DNA of 64,000 nucleotides from Motiliproteus sp965230735 (lineage in GTDB: Bacteria; Pseudomonadota; Gammaproteobacteria; Pseudomonadales; Balneatricaceae), in assembly GCF_965230735.1 (NCBI RefSeq), contig NZ_OZ246016.1:3720001-3784000 (forward strand). The letters are read 5' to 3'. A model generated the notes under the pieces. The model saw only the letters and a program-made list of their open reading frames with translations, was not told the origin of the DNA and searched no databases. A program made the position numbers and the translations under genes. Below, one piece after another: positions 49,473-59,700 of this stretch; the stretch's first letter is position 1; every line of letters begins with the position of its first letter.

Positions 49473-50630
49473 TTAAAGACTAAGAGTGTGATTCAGTTTT
49501 CCCAACAACACTTTCTCGTTGATTGGCTTAACGACAAAATCACAGGCGCCAGCGGCAATTCCATCCTTAACCATCTTACGCTCTGCCCGTCCACTGGCGA
49601 TCACAATGGGTATTTCCTTGAATCGCTTTTCCTGTTTGATTCGACGGGTAGCCTCTATGCCGTCGATATCCGGTAGCATAATGTCCATCAGAATCAGGTC
49701 GGGTAGCTGTTGGTTAAGATGCCGCAGCGCTGTGTAGCCATCTTCGGCAAATACTATTTTAAAGCCTGCCTTACTCAGGACGTGCTGGTAGACACGGCGA
49801 ACGAACTCATCGTCTTCAACTACCAAGATCAACCGCTGCCGTTTCGGTTGCACTTGATGATTTATTTTGTCGAGCTGAGCCCGAGCCTCCTGTTCGAATT
49901 GATTGAGCCAGTCGCTCAGCGTGCCTTCGGTGAGAGATTGTCGTTTCAGTTCATGCAGACGCCCTTTGAAAGCATCTAAATGTTGGCCGACACTCGATTC
50001 ATCCACCAGCTGGATAGCACCGTCAAATTGTCGCTGAACGATTAATTGATGCAGCGCTTCTAATTCCGTATCCATCTGCTTTGACAGTTGATCAGCCGAC
50101 CGCTCACTTTCTCGCTCCAAGTTCCTTGCAGCATCCACCGCGCTGGACACCAAGTTCTCCATAGTGCTGAGTTCGTTCCGAGCAGATTGGAAAATGGGGC
50201 CGGCAGCTCCAGCTTCCGAATGAAGCCGGTTGCGTTCCAGTGCTTGATCGATCGATAACTTTATCTGGTTGGGGTCGAGCAGTGGACGAAATGCCACATA
50301 ATGATCAAAAACCCTTTTACGACAAAGCTCATAGGCAAGGTCTGTTTCTTTCGAACTGCAAAGGACCACAGTTTGGTGAGGAATTATCGCTGCAGCATTG
50401 TCCTGACTACGAAACAGACCCAAGTAGAAGCGCTCAGCAGCACTGATCTCTGAAAACGCCATCATCAGCACTGCAGGAGTTAGCTGAACAAAGGCGGAAG
50501 CGGCTTCGTCAGGGTTGGTCTCGAAAACCACATCCTGATATTCAGAATCCAGGATATGGCGCAGGACATCCGTATCACCAACCTCGGCGACAACTACCAT
50601 GATGGTGGGGGCAGACTCCATTTCACCCAC
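49473..50630 (-). CDS. Pseudo-receiver, coiled-coil and receiver protein
   Basis: A 385-residue protein with three parts. Residues about 8-135 have a receiver-like fold without a normal acceptor Asp (TIMVVVAEVGDTDVLRHIL). Residues about 150-255 are long helices, likely a coiled coil. Residues about 268-385 form a full receiver (LVVEDDEFVRRVY, with the acceptor in LILMDIMLPDIDG and the Lys in FVVKPINEK). There is no DNA-binding or enzyme output domain, so it probably acts by protein contact. The start is GTG with a GGAG site. It heads the signalling block on the minus strand. Confidence 0.85.
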   Translation of the reverse strand: MGEMESAPTIMVVVAEVGDTDVLRHILDSEYQDVVFETNPDEAASAFVQLTPAVLMMAFSEISAAERFYLGLFRSQDNAAAIIPHQTVVLCSSKETDLAYELCRKRVFDHYVAFRPLLDPNQIKLSIDQALERNRLHSEAGAAGPIFQSARNELSTMENLVSSAVDAARNLERESERSADQLSKQMDTELEALHQLIVQRQFDGAIQLVDESSVGQHLDAFKGRLHELKRQSLTEGTLSDWLNQFEQEARAQLDKINHQVQPKRQRLILVVEDDEFVRRVYQHVLSKAGFKIVFAEDGYTALRHLNQQLPDLILMDIMLPDIDGIEATRRIKQEKRFKEIPIVIASGRAERKMVKDGIAAGACDFVVKPINEKVLLGKLNHTLSL

Positions 50631-51467
50631 GAGAGTAACTCCTTTATCTCTATGACGACGGTGACGCTACAAGGCCTAAAGATGGCCAACTAGGTACCCT
50701 ACAAACTGCAGTTACAGTTGCAAACTGCGCCCGCGCAGACACTCTCTAATAATATAGAACGTCAATTGGCATCCTGTTCAGTTTGATGAGATTCAGCGTG
50801 AAAATTCACAAACTCTTGGAATCCTATGTCCCTTCATCCATTCTTGAGCTAACAAGCTGTGAATCTATCCTCGCGCTGGATCGATCTCGGCCCCTCCTGT
50901 AGCAGTATTTATCCGGAACAACGCAAACAATTGTTCGAACGCGCACTGCAAACGCAGTTTTCAACATAAGTTTGGATAAGCAACGAGGTCAGTCGAGCCG
51001 ATAACTTATTGAAAGAAAGCCTTTAGGGCGTTCTTCTTGCCATCAAGAAAAACAGGTATCTCGTTCTGTCGAAAGCAAAACAACAGCCACCCCACTAAAC
51101 ATTCGGTCACATCCATTCCTTATTATGACAAGGATCATCACTGTCACTTAAAAGCCACCAACCCACTCGAAACACCCAACCCGTTCCGCTAGGATGCGTT
51201 GGACGGAGTGTTGCTTACGGATTGAGAACCCCAGTTTCCCTTAGGCTTCATTCGCAAACGGTAGATGGAGACGCTCGGATGCAGGACGATACCCCGTTTC
51301 GCCTTAACCACATCGGTGCCGCCGATGGCGTCAGCTTAGTCTCCCGCACGCACAACAGAAGTCAGATCCCGCCTGCCATACCGCTTTCTTTGTCCTTGAA
51401 GACGGCGATTGCTGGTATCTGACACCTGCAAAAAAACAATTAATTCGATTACAGGCCTGGTGATCAT
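50631..51467. other. 837-base region without a supported gene
   Basis: Between the diverging receiver gene and the small membrane-protein gene. Short frames exist (for instance 51222-51422 plus) but lack ribosome-binding sites and look random. Base composition is mixed. I see no terminator or CRISPR repeat. It marks the switch from the signalling block to the accessory genes on its right. Confidence 0.5.
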
Positions 51468-51692
51468 ATGCTCAATAAAATAATAGAAAACCCTTACCTC
51501 AATCTTATCAGCGGACTGATATTGCTGATTACTTCGGGCTATGAAGTCAGCCTATCTTTTAAGGACCACACCATAGGATCCCATCACGGTATTTTCATCT
51601 TCAGCATTTTCCAGATAATGAAAACCATCCCCGATATCATGCATGGTTTGAAGAATATTCAAGAGGCGGATTCTATTGTAGAAAGCAAATAA
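51468..51692 (+). CDS. Small membrane protein, 74 aa
   Basis: A short protein with two hydrophobic stretches. The first is YLNLISGLILLITSGYEVSL (about 10-29); the second is the amphipathic GIFIFSIFQIMKTIPDIMHG (about 41-60). A polar tail follows. The pattern is that of small conserved inner-membrane proteins in marine gammaproteobacteria, though I cannot name the family. It is followed by the phosphoesterase gene 67 bases downstream. Confidence 0.6.
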   Translation: MLNKIIENPYLNLISGLILLITSGYEVSLSFKDHTIGSHHGIFIFSIFQIMKTIPDIMHGLKNIQEADSIVESK

Positions 51693-51759
51693 TCACTGGG
51701 ATGTATCGAAAAGGTTTAACCGATTCAATAAGAATATTAATAAAACGAGATTATCCAAT

Positions 51760-53943
51760 ATGATGAAATCACCAACGGCATCCAAAAATGATTATTTGAT
51801 TTCACGTAGTAAAACCAGCTCTTGCTATTGTCTTTATCGGTTCGATCTGAACGCAGACGAACTGCTCAGCCCGGTTCCATTAGGCGCGGATATCCACTTT
51901 GATTCTTCCTACCGGATCGCACAGATCGGTGGCTACCTGCTGCAGTGGAGCCCCCTTGATCATCAGGACAATGAGCCGGGTTATCGTTTTGCCCTTTCTG
52001 AGTTTCATCCGAACAGCCAAGACCCGTTGAATGGCCCGGTAATCCAGAGCGGTTTCTGGAAGAAGAGCAAATTCTGGGGCCATTACCGCGATCACTACAG
52101 CACTAATCCGAATGAGGATCAGCATCTCGACCTCACCCCGATGGCCAGTTTTGTGCTGAATATGATCCCGGCCAAAGGGCGTGGAACCTTCGAATTGTGG
52201 AATTTTGATCCCAAGCCTACCGCCCCGGGCCATGCCGACCCGCTGCCCTACCCTTACTCCGGCCAGGGCGGCTTTCCGCTGATCAAGCAGGGACATACGC
52301 TGATTCCCATCGGTAACTATGTGCTGGACCGGTTACCGGACGGCCAGGAGTTTCGACTCTGGAGCTTCGACCCGCAGATGCACCCTCCGCTGGCGTTACC
52401 CGCCGTGCAGCAGGGCCGCTGGGACAAGATCGATCTAACCCGTGAACTGACCGCGATCGGTGATCACCTGCTGGAGTGGGATTCAAAGCAAGGTGACTAC
52501 CGGTTATGGAAGTTCGATCCCCATGATGCCGAGGTGCTGATCGGCCCGGTACGTCAGGGCAAACTCCCGTCAGCAATGGGGCCGGACACGATGCTAACCG
52601 GATTCCAGGCGCAGATCCCGGTTCAGGACGAATGGGCGGATACGCCGGGCAGCATCGATTTCATGCGTTCGAAGATCAAGCACGTGGTCTACTACATGCT
52701 CGAAAGCCGTTCGTTCGACAATGTCTGTGGCTGGCTTTACGAGAATGGCGATTCGGGCTGTCATTACATCGGCTCGCAAGAGCCGTTCGATGGCGCGAGC
52801 CTGGATCATTTCAATCTAGACGGTGATAAACCAGTCCATGTCAGTCAGTTCAAAGGGGGTAAGCTCAGCAACGACTGGGATCTGATCGCGGTCGATCAGG
52901 ACCCCTTCCACGACACCACCGACAACCTACAGCAGATGTTCGCCGAGTCTCCCGGCTACTGGGGGCGTGCCACTCCGGATATGGGTGGGTTCATCCTCAA
53001 CAACGCCAATCCGCAAGTGATGGAGTCCTTCAGCCCCGAGCAGTTGCCGGTGCTGAACGGTCTGGCGCGCAATTTCGCCGTCTCCGATCGCTGGTTCTGC
53101 TCCATCCCCGGTGGCACCGACGTCAACCGGGCGTTTTCGGTGACCGGCTCCGCCTTCAACAAACTCGGCACCTGGGAGGGAGGCAACGCCTACGAATACT
53201 GGCCCAAGTTCCCCCATCGGCAATCCGTCTGGAAGGTCCTCTGGAGTCAGGGCATCACCGATTGGAAGATCTACAATGCCATCACCTGGGAGCAACAGGT
53301 ATTTACCTACCAGTTGTATCTGAAGGGCCAGATTCCCTCGGTCGATGCCGACCCGAGCAAATTCGTGGCTGGACTGGATCAGTTCAAGCAAGACGCCGCC
53401 AAGGGCAAGCTACCGGCCTTCAGCTATCTGGAGCCGGTTTGGATCGCCCCTTCCGGCGCCACCTCCTATCACCCGGGCGCCGACCTGGTTCCGGCTGAAC
53501 AGGCGCTCAACGAGATCTATGAGGCGGTCAGGAACGGTCCTGGCTGGGATGAGACGCTGCTGATCATCACTTTCGACAAGAACAACGGTCTTTACGACCA
53601 TGTTGCCCCGCCCTACGCCAGAAAGCCCTGGCCCAACGATCTCAACAACGGCTTTGCTTACGACCTGATGGGGCCGCGGGTACCGACTATCGTGGTCTCA
53701 CCCTGGATCAAGGAGCAGTCCGTATTCAGGGCCGAAGGGGAGACCCCGTTCGACTCCACCTCCTTCGCGGCCACGCTGCTGCAATGGTTCGGCGTGCCCA
53801 AGCCCCTCTGGGGCCTGGGCGATCGGATCGATGCCGCGCCCTCGTTCGAAGCGGTGCTGCAGGCTTCGGAGCCGAGAAAGGACGCACCGACCTTAACGGT
53901 GCCCTATGATAAGTCGTTCCCGAAAAAGCAGGGCGACAGTTAA
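51760..53943 (+). CDS. Phosphoesterase-family protein with N-terminal repeat domain
   Basis: A 727-residue protein in two halves. Residues about 15-285 carry about five repeats of 50-60 residues, each with an aromatic-Phe/Leu-Asp/His-Pro turn and a Gly-containing end (for example LWSFDPQMHPPLALPAVQQG and LWKFDPHDAEVLIGPVRQG); they may form a beta-propeller or lectin-like module. Residues about 305-700 are a phosphoesterase of the acid phosphatase/phospholipase C group, with KHVVYYMLESRSFDNVCGW, DRWFCSIPGGTDVNRAFSV, LLIITFDKNNGLYDHVAPP and RVPTIVVSPW. The Ser in ESRSFDN stands where the family often has Asn-Arg-Ser-Phe-Asp. There is no signal peptide. The substrate is unknown. Confidence 0.85.
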   Translation: MMKSPTASKNDYLISRSKTSSCYCLYRFDLNADELLSPVPLGADIHFDSSYRIAQIGGYLLQWSPLDHQDNEPGYRFALSEFHPNSQDPLNGPVIQSGFWKKSKFWGHYRDHYSTNPNEDQHLDLTPMASFVLNMIPAKGRGTFELWNFDPKPTAPGHADPLPYPYSGQGGFPLIKQGHTLIPIGNYVLDRLPDGQEFRLWSFDPQMHPPLALPAVQQGRWDKIDLTRELTAIGDHLLEWDSKQGDYRLWKFDPHDAEVLIGPVRQGKLPSAMGPDTMLTGFQAQIPVQDEWADTPGSIDFMRSKIKHVVYYMLESRSFDNVCGWLYENGDSGCHYIGSQEPFDGASLDHFNLDGDKPVHVSQFKGGKLSNDWDLIAVDQDPFHDTTDNLQQMFAESPGYWGRATPDMGGFILNNANPQVMESFSPEQLPVLNGLARNFAVSDRWFCSIPGGTDVNRAFSVTGSAFNKLGTWEGGNAYEYWPKFPHRQSVWKVLWSQGITDWKIYNAITWEQQVFTYQLYLKGQIPSVDADPSKFVAGLDQFKQDAAKGKLPAFSYLEPVWIAPSGATSYHPGADLVPAEQALNEIYEAVRNGPGWDETLLIITFDKNNGLYDHVAPPYARKPWPNDLNNGFAYDLMGPRVPTIVVSPWIKEQSVFRAEGETPFDSTSFAATLLQWFGVPKPLWGLGDRIDAAPSFEAVLQASEPRKDAPTLTVPYDKSFPKKQGDS

Positions 53944-54004
53944 ATCCGTCGTCGGATCGATCGACAGCCCCGATGCCCTCTTCTCCCGGGGAGAAGGGGG
54001 CGGC

Positions 54005-55024
54005 TCAGGTTGATGCCAGGGTGTGGATCTGTTCCTCGGCGTCGCGTAAAGCCTGCCACAGTTTCGGCTCCTGAAAGCACAGGCTGCCGCCGCCACGCTT
54101 CTCTTGGGATACCATCCGGTTGAGGTCGGCAACGCAGACCCAGGGCAGGGCATTATCGCGGTTTTTCAGGGCCGTGGCCCATTTGGCGTGGTCCTTGGTA
54201 TAGGGCCATTCGTAGGTTGGCGAGGATTCGGCCTGGAGTCGCAGACGCAGCAGGTCTTCGTCATATTCAGCCGAGCGATGATCCTGCATCGGGGTCACGG
54301 CTCCCCGGCGCCAGGTCTCGACCACCAGATCGGCATCCAATGTTGGGCCGACCAGATCCAACCAGAAATCCTCGCCCCATTTTCGGCTCTTGGCAATCAG
54401 CTGAAACGCCTTGCCGCCTTTAGAGGTGAATTCTAGGCTCGAGGGTTGTCTGGACTCTTGGATACCGATTCCATGGAATAGGCGTGACAGGGGCTCATCT
54501 TCTCCCAACGTAGCAGGAAGCCGGGAGCTTTCGGTTAACAGTTGCGGATTTTGCTGCGACAGCATCTGCTCGGCGATCCGGTTGGCGGTTTGGTAGTCGG
54601 GCAGCGTGATACAGATGAAGGTCTGCCCAAAAATTTCTTCGTCAGCCGGCAGCGTACACTCGTTATCGGCGGGAAACCTTGGGGTGGAATGCAGCAGGAA
54701 GACCGCCGTATCACTGGGCTTATCAAAGGCCAGAATCCCCTTGCAGTGACCCTTCTCCGAACTGTTGCTTTGTGCATCGGTATGTTCGTCGTTGTAGACC
54801 AGAAAACCGGCGCTCTCAGGAGCCTGGAAAATCGCCTTGAGGGTATGATCCAGTGCCTGGTTATCCTGATCCAACCCGACGGGTGAGAGAGTCAACCCGG
54901 CAGCATCCGGATCGTAGTAGAAGAAGTCAAAACCCCGGTTGTCGTGGGTTCCGGTCCGCTTGGGGGTTTTATAGATAAACCACCAATCCACCGCACTTCC
55001 CTGCTGATTCTTCGCTTCCATCAT
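54005..55024 (-). CDS. Deoxyribonuclease II family protein
   Basis: A 339-residue protein with the full DNase II pattern, a phospholipase-D-like nuclease fold. It opens with AVDWWFIYKTPKR, then GFLVYNDEHTD, GHCKGILAFD and the first catalytic His in FLLHSTPRFP (His112). FGQTFICITL follows. The second HxK site is KDHAKWATAL (His279, Lys281), and the last block is CVADLNRMVSQEKRGGGSLC. DNase II is best known from animal lysosomes; bacterial members are scattered. No signal peptide is seen, so it is either cytoplasmic or exported by another route. It lies alone on the minus strand between plus-strand genes. Confidence 0.87.
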   Translation of the reverse strand: MMEAKNQQGSAVDWWFIYKTPKRTGTHDNRGFDFFYYDPDAAGLTLSPVGLDQDNQALDHTLKAIFQAPESAGFLVYNDEHTDAQSNSSEKGHCKGILAFDKPSDTAVFLLHSTPRFPADNECTLPADEEIFGQTFICITLPDYQTANRIAEQMLSQQNPQLLTESSRLPATLGEDEPLSRLFHGIGIQESRQPSSLEFTSKGGKAFQLIAKSRKWGEDFWLDLVGPTLDADLVVETWRRGAVTPMQDHRSAEYDEDLLRLRLQAESSPTYEWPYTKDHAKWATALKNRDNALPWVCVADLNRMVSQEKRGGGSLCFQEPKLWQALRDAEEQIHTLAST

Positions 55025-55245
55025 CAAACTGAACTCTTCTTTTTATTTCAATGAATTGGACCGATTGTATCAGATCCTCCAAGCGGCCCAAGGCGGACAG
55101 GCTGCCGGGTTCTTTTTTTCAAACGGCCGTTTTCTCCGCGTGTTGATTTCAGGGTATATCCCTGTATGGTTAATGGTTTATGTATCGACTCAGTGCAGTC
55201 TTGCTGAGCTCTACAGATTTCCGCTAGACGGTGGTTGGAAACGAC

Positions 55246-56040
55246 ATGTTTCGGTATTTTGGCTTTGGTTCCAATATGAGCATGATCTCGCTGCGCGCCA
55301 AGGGGGTAGAGCCGTTAACGGCACGCCGTGCCGTACTGCATGGCTGGCGCCTGCGGTTTAACGTTCAGCACTTCTTCCGCCATGAGGGAGGGGTCGGCAA
55401 CATCGAACCTAGCGATGACCCCGATGCCCGGGTGCTCGGTGTGCTGTTCGACTGCCCGGATGAGGGGCTTGCGCCGCTTGATGCCACCGAGGCCTGTGGT
55501 CATGGTTACGAGCGTATCAAGGTCGACGTCGAGGTTGACGGCCAGCGCTATTCCGCCTTTACCTATATCGGCATGCCCGAGTTTATCGACGACAGCCGGT
55601 TGCCGACCCGCCGCTATCTGAACATCCTGGTCGACGGTGCTCGCCGGATCGGCCTCGACGCTCAGTATGTCAGCCGGCTGGCGGCGCACCCGGTGTACCG
55701 ACCCGATGACTATCCCGCTTTTACGCCTCCCCGAGGCGACTACCCCACCTTTACTGCCGCTTCGCTGACCCAACAACCGTTATACACGGCCCTCTACGGA
55801 GCGGTTTTTGATATGTCACAGGCTCGCCCGTTGCACGAGTACCTGAAGAGTTTTTTCGGTGGTCGTGATATGACGTTGTTCCACATCAAGCGGCTCGACA
55901 GCAGTGACGGCAGCGAGTCGATGGAGGATATTCGCCAGGGTCGCCTCAATGGCGCCCAGCTTGAGTACCTGAACAGTTACCTTAACGAGTACGCCAAGGA
56001 ATACCGCTACGTTGGCGCCTTTGACTATAACCAAGAGTGA
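55246..56040 (+). CDS. Gamma-glutamylcyclotransferase-like / MAPR (cytochrome b5-like) fusion
   Basis: A 264-residue protein of two parts. The N-terminal part (about 1-165) opens with the cyclotransferase signature YFGFGSNMSM and continues with VLGVLFDCPDEGLAPLDATE and the acid-containing EACGHGYERIKV. The C-terminal part (about 180-260) reads YGAVFDMSQARPLHEYLKSF followed by FGGRDMTLFHI and ends YLNEYAKEYRYVGAFDY. That closely follows the order of motifs in membrane-associated progesterone-receptor-type heme domains. I start at the ATG after a GGA site; an in-frame GTG lies 15 bases upstream. The next gene follows by ten bases. Confidence 0.75.
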   Translation: MFRYFGFGSNMSMISLRAKGVEPLTARRAVLHGWRLRFNVQHFFRHEGGVGNIEPSDDPDARVLGVLFDCPDEGLAPLDATEACGHGYERIKVDVEVDGQRYSAFTYIGMPEFIDDSRLPTRRYLNILVDGARRIGLDAQYVSRLAAHPVYRPDDYPAFTPPRGDYPTFTAASLTQQPLYTALYGAVFDMSQARPLHEYLKSFFGGRDMTLFHIKRLDSSDGSESMEDIRQGRLNGAQLEYLNSYLNEYAKEYRYVGAFDYNQE

Positions 56041-56050
56041 GAATCAAACA

Positions 56051-56767
56051 ATGGATCAGTTTCCCCCGGCACTCCCGCATGGCTCTCTGGAAGAGGTGTT
56101 TCCCAATGTCTTCTTCGTCAGCGGCGCGATGGAAACCGTTCTCCAGGGAATGGATTGGGAATTCAGTCGAAACATGACCGTGGTACGGGATGATGACCGC
56201 TTGATCATCATCAACAGTGTGCGCCTGACTGAAGAAGGCCTAGCTGAGCTGGACCGACTGGGAAGAGTCACCGACGTGATCCGCCTCGGCGCCCTGCACG
56301 GCCGTGATGATCCCTTTTATGTGGATCGCTACGGAGCCGAGTACTGGGCGCTGCCGGGTGTTGAGCACGATGCGGGCCTGCAGGTGACCCGTCACCTGAA
56401 TGAAGCAGAGCCGCTACCGATCTCGGATGCCTCGCTGTTCGCGTTCCGCACCACCAAAATCCCCGAAGCGATCATCCGCCTTGACCGAGCCGGCGGCATT
56501 CTTGTTGCCTGTGACGCGTTGCAGAACTGGCTCGCCCCCGATGAGCATTTCTCCGACAGCTCGAAAGAGGTCATGCAGCAGATGGGCTTTTTTACCCCGG
56601 CCAATCTGGGACCGGTTTGGGTTCAGGCCGCCGCGCCCGAGGGCGATGATTTCAGTCGTCTGAAGGAACTGACGTTCAATCACGCCCTATGCGGACATGG
56701 CGAGCCCCTGCGCGATACCGCGCGGGAGGATTACAGCGCCACGTTAGAGCGCATGTTCGGCATCTAA
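56051..56767 (+). CDS. Metallo-beta-lactamase-fold protein lacking the usual metal ligands
   Basis: A 238-residue protein. It opens with strands typical of the metallo-beta-lactamase fold (VFFVSGAMETVL, NMTVVRDDDRLIIINSVRL). Where the HxHxDH zinc motif should be it reads ALHGRDDPFYVDRYG, so most ligands are absent; a late His is present in NHALCGHGEPLRD. It resembles the DUF4336-type branch of uncertain function. The start is ten bases after the fusion gene, with AGTGAG upstream, and the pseudokinase gene follows 23 bases later, so it is likely one operon. Confidence 0.65.
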   Translation: MDQFPPALPHGSLEEVFPNVFFVSGAMETVLQGMDWEFSRNMTVVRDDDRLIIINSVRLTEEGLAELDRLGRVTDVIRLGALHGRDDPFYVDRYGAEYWALPGVEHDAGLQVTRHLNEAEPLPISDASLFAFRTTKIPEAIIRLDRAGGILVACDALQNWLAPDEHFSDSSKEVMQQMGFFTPANLGPVWVQAAAPEGDDFSRLKELTFNHALCGHGEPLRDTAREDYSATLERMFGI

Positions 56768-56790
56768 GGCGATATTTTTTGAGACCAGAG

Positions 56791-59700
56791 ATGCCGTACT
56801 TGGGCCCAAGACTTCCCGGTTACAAACTCGAATCGTTGCTGTGGCGCGCCGACGGGCGGGTCGCTTATCGGGCAAGGCGCCGTGCCGATAACCGGCCCGT
56901 CACGGTAGAGACCCTGGATGCTGAATACCCGGATCGACAGCAGGTGGCCCGGATTCGGCGTGAAGGGGGCATCGCACAACGCCTGGTCGAGATCGTGGGG
57001 GTCCGCAAGGTCTACGCCGTGCTGCCCCATGGCAGCGGCAATCTGGCCCTGATCGGTGAACCGTTCGAACAATCCCTCAGATCCCGCCTTGCCGGCATCC
57101 CAAGCGGTGCCCTGCCGCCGCTCGAATGTTTAGAGGTCGCGCTATTGATAGTGCGCGCCTTGGGCGGCATCCATGCCCATGACGTCGTGCATAAGGCCCT
57201 GATGCCCGAACATGTGCTTTATGATCCCGACGACAGCTCCATCGCGCTGGCCGGATTCGGCATCGCTTCCGAATTGGATCAGGAACGCCAGGCGGTCCAG
57301 ATGTCCCGGCGCCTGGAAGGCCCCCTGCCCTATATCTCGCCGGAGCAGACCGGACGGATGAACCGGGATCTGGACTACCGATCGGATTATTACTCACTCG
57401 GAATTCTGTTGTTCGAGCTGCTGACCGGACGGTTGCCGTTCCAGGCGGACAATCTGCTGGAGTGGGTCCATAGCCATATCAGCCGCCTGCCGCCGGCCCC
57501 GCACCAGCTCTGCCCGGACGTGCCCGAGGCCGTGTCGGCGATCATCCTCAAGCTGCTGGAGAAAAGCCCCGAGGCCCGTTATCAGAGTGCTGAAGGCCTT
57601 ATCCACGACCTTGAGTACTGTGCCGATCGACTGGCCGCTGGTAAGGAGCTCGAACCCTTCCCGCTGGGTCAGCGGGATGTGGTCCAGAAGTTTCTTGTGC
57701 CCCAAGGCCTCTACGGTCGTGAATCGGAACTCAACGAGCTGCACCAATTGTTCGAAGCCGTGGTCGCCGGGCGCTCGGAGTTCTGCCTGGTTCATGGTCA
57801 TTCCGGGGTCGGCAAGTCGGCACTGGTCAACGAGATGGATCGTCCTCTGGTTCATGAGAAAGGCTTTCTAGTCCAAGGCAAGTTCGACCAATTTCAACAG
57901 GCCGAGGCGTACACTCCCCTGGCCAAAGCCTTCCGGGGGCTGGTCCAGCAGGTTCTGGCGGAGCCGGAGGAGAGCCTGGCCGACTGGCGCCGGCGGCTGC
58001 TGGAGGCACTGTCACCCAATGCCGCCCTGGTGGTGGATTTAGTCCCCGAGCTGGCGCTGATCATCGGCGATCAACCCACCGTGCCGGAGTTGCCACCGGC
58101 GGAGGCGCGCAATCGTCTTCATATCCTGTTGATCGCGTTCCTGCGGGTCTTTGCCGGCGAAGGCCACCCGGTGGTGCTGTTTATCGATGACCTGCAGTGG
58201 AGTGATGTCCCCACGTTGGAGCTGCTGCGCCGGCTGGTAACGTCAAGGGAACTGAGCCACCTGCTGTTGATCGGTGCCTATCGAAGTAACGAGGTCAGTG
58301 TCGGCCATCCCCTGCGTCTGCTGCTGGATGACCTGCAGGTCAACAGCCAGATCCGCCAGCTGCCCATCGGGGTGCTGGATCGGGAATCGGTGGCCCATCT
58401 GGTCGCCGATGCGGTGAGCCGGGACTTGGAAGAGGCTCGACCGCTCAGCGAGATGATTTTTGACAAGGCGCAGGGCAACCCTTTCTTTACCACCGAGTTA
58501 TTGCGCCAGCTGCATAAAGAGGGCGTGATCTCCCCGGATCTCGGCAGTGGCAGCTGGAGTTGGGATCTGGATGCGGTCCGCTGGTCGGGTGTGAGCAGCA
58601 ATGTGGTCGAATTTATGCTGGGCAATCTACGCCGCTTTGAGCCTCAGACCCAGGACGTACTGCAGTTGGCCGCCTGCATCGGCAACACCTTCGATCTGCG
58701 CACCCTCGCCGTCATTTACGAACGATCCCTTTCGGATACTGCGGCGGCGCTGCTACCGGCCCTCAAACAGCACACGGTCGTGCCGTTGCATAGCGATTAT
58801 CGCCTGGTCAGCGAAAGCCTGGAGAATGAAAAAGTCGAATCATTGGGGTTCAACCCCAGTTACCGCTTTCAACATGACCGCGTTCAGCAGGCTGCCTACG
58901 CGCTGATCGACGCCCGGCAGCTGCAACAGGTCCACCTCTCCGTCGGGCGCTTGATGCTGCAACATGCGGGCGACTGCGTACCTGAAGATCGTCTGATCGA
59001 CATCGTCGGTCACCTCAACGAGGGGCGCAGTCTGATCGACGCGGCGACTGAGCGGTTGCGTCTGGCCGAAATGAACCTGGGTGCGGGTGTCCGTGCCAAG
59101 CATTCGGCGGCCTATGAGTCGGCGCTGAACTATCTCAAGATCGCCGCTGAATTACTGCCTGCCAGCCCCTGGCAGGAAGCCCCGGCATTGATGCAGACGC
59201 TGGCCTCGGAGACACAGCAATGCGCCTACCTGACGGGACGCACCGAGGAGGCCGAACGCTGGACCGAGCTGATGCTGGAACACGCCGATTCCGATCAGCA
59301 GCGCAGCGATATTCTGGCCACGCGGACACGCCAGTACGCCACCCTGGGCCGTATGGAGGACTCGATCCTGTCGGCGATTCAGGGCTTGGCACTGCTGGGG
59401 GTCGAGTTTTCCGAGCAGCCGACGGCGGAAGATATTGCCCGGGAACGTCAGCTGGTGCTGGAAAACCTGGCCGGCCGAACGATATCCGATCTGGTCAATG
59501 CGGCTCCGGTGGAGGACCCAGACACCCTGAGCGCGATGCGTCTGCTAATGGAAATTTTTGCCGCAGCCTTCCTTTCCGGCAGCGGCAACCTGTTCCCCTA
59601 TCTGGTGCTGAAGTCGGTCAATCTGTCGCTGCGCCACGGCAACTGCCCCGAGTCGGCCTTTGCCTATGCCTCCTATGGGATGCTGTTATGCGGTGAACTG

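Noticed and set aside
51222..51422. 66-codon plus-strand frame
   Set aside because: No ribosome-binding site, no recognisable fold and no support from neighbours.
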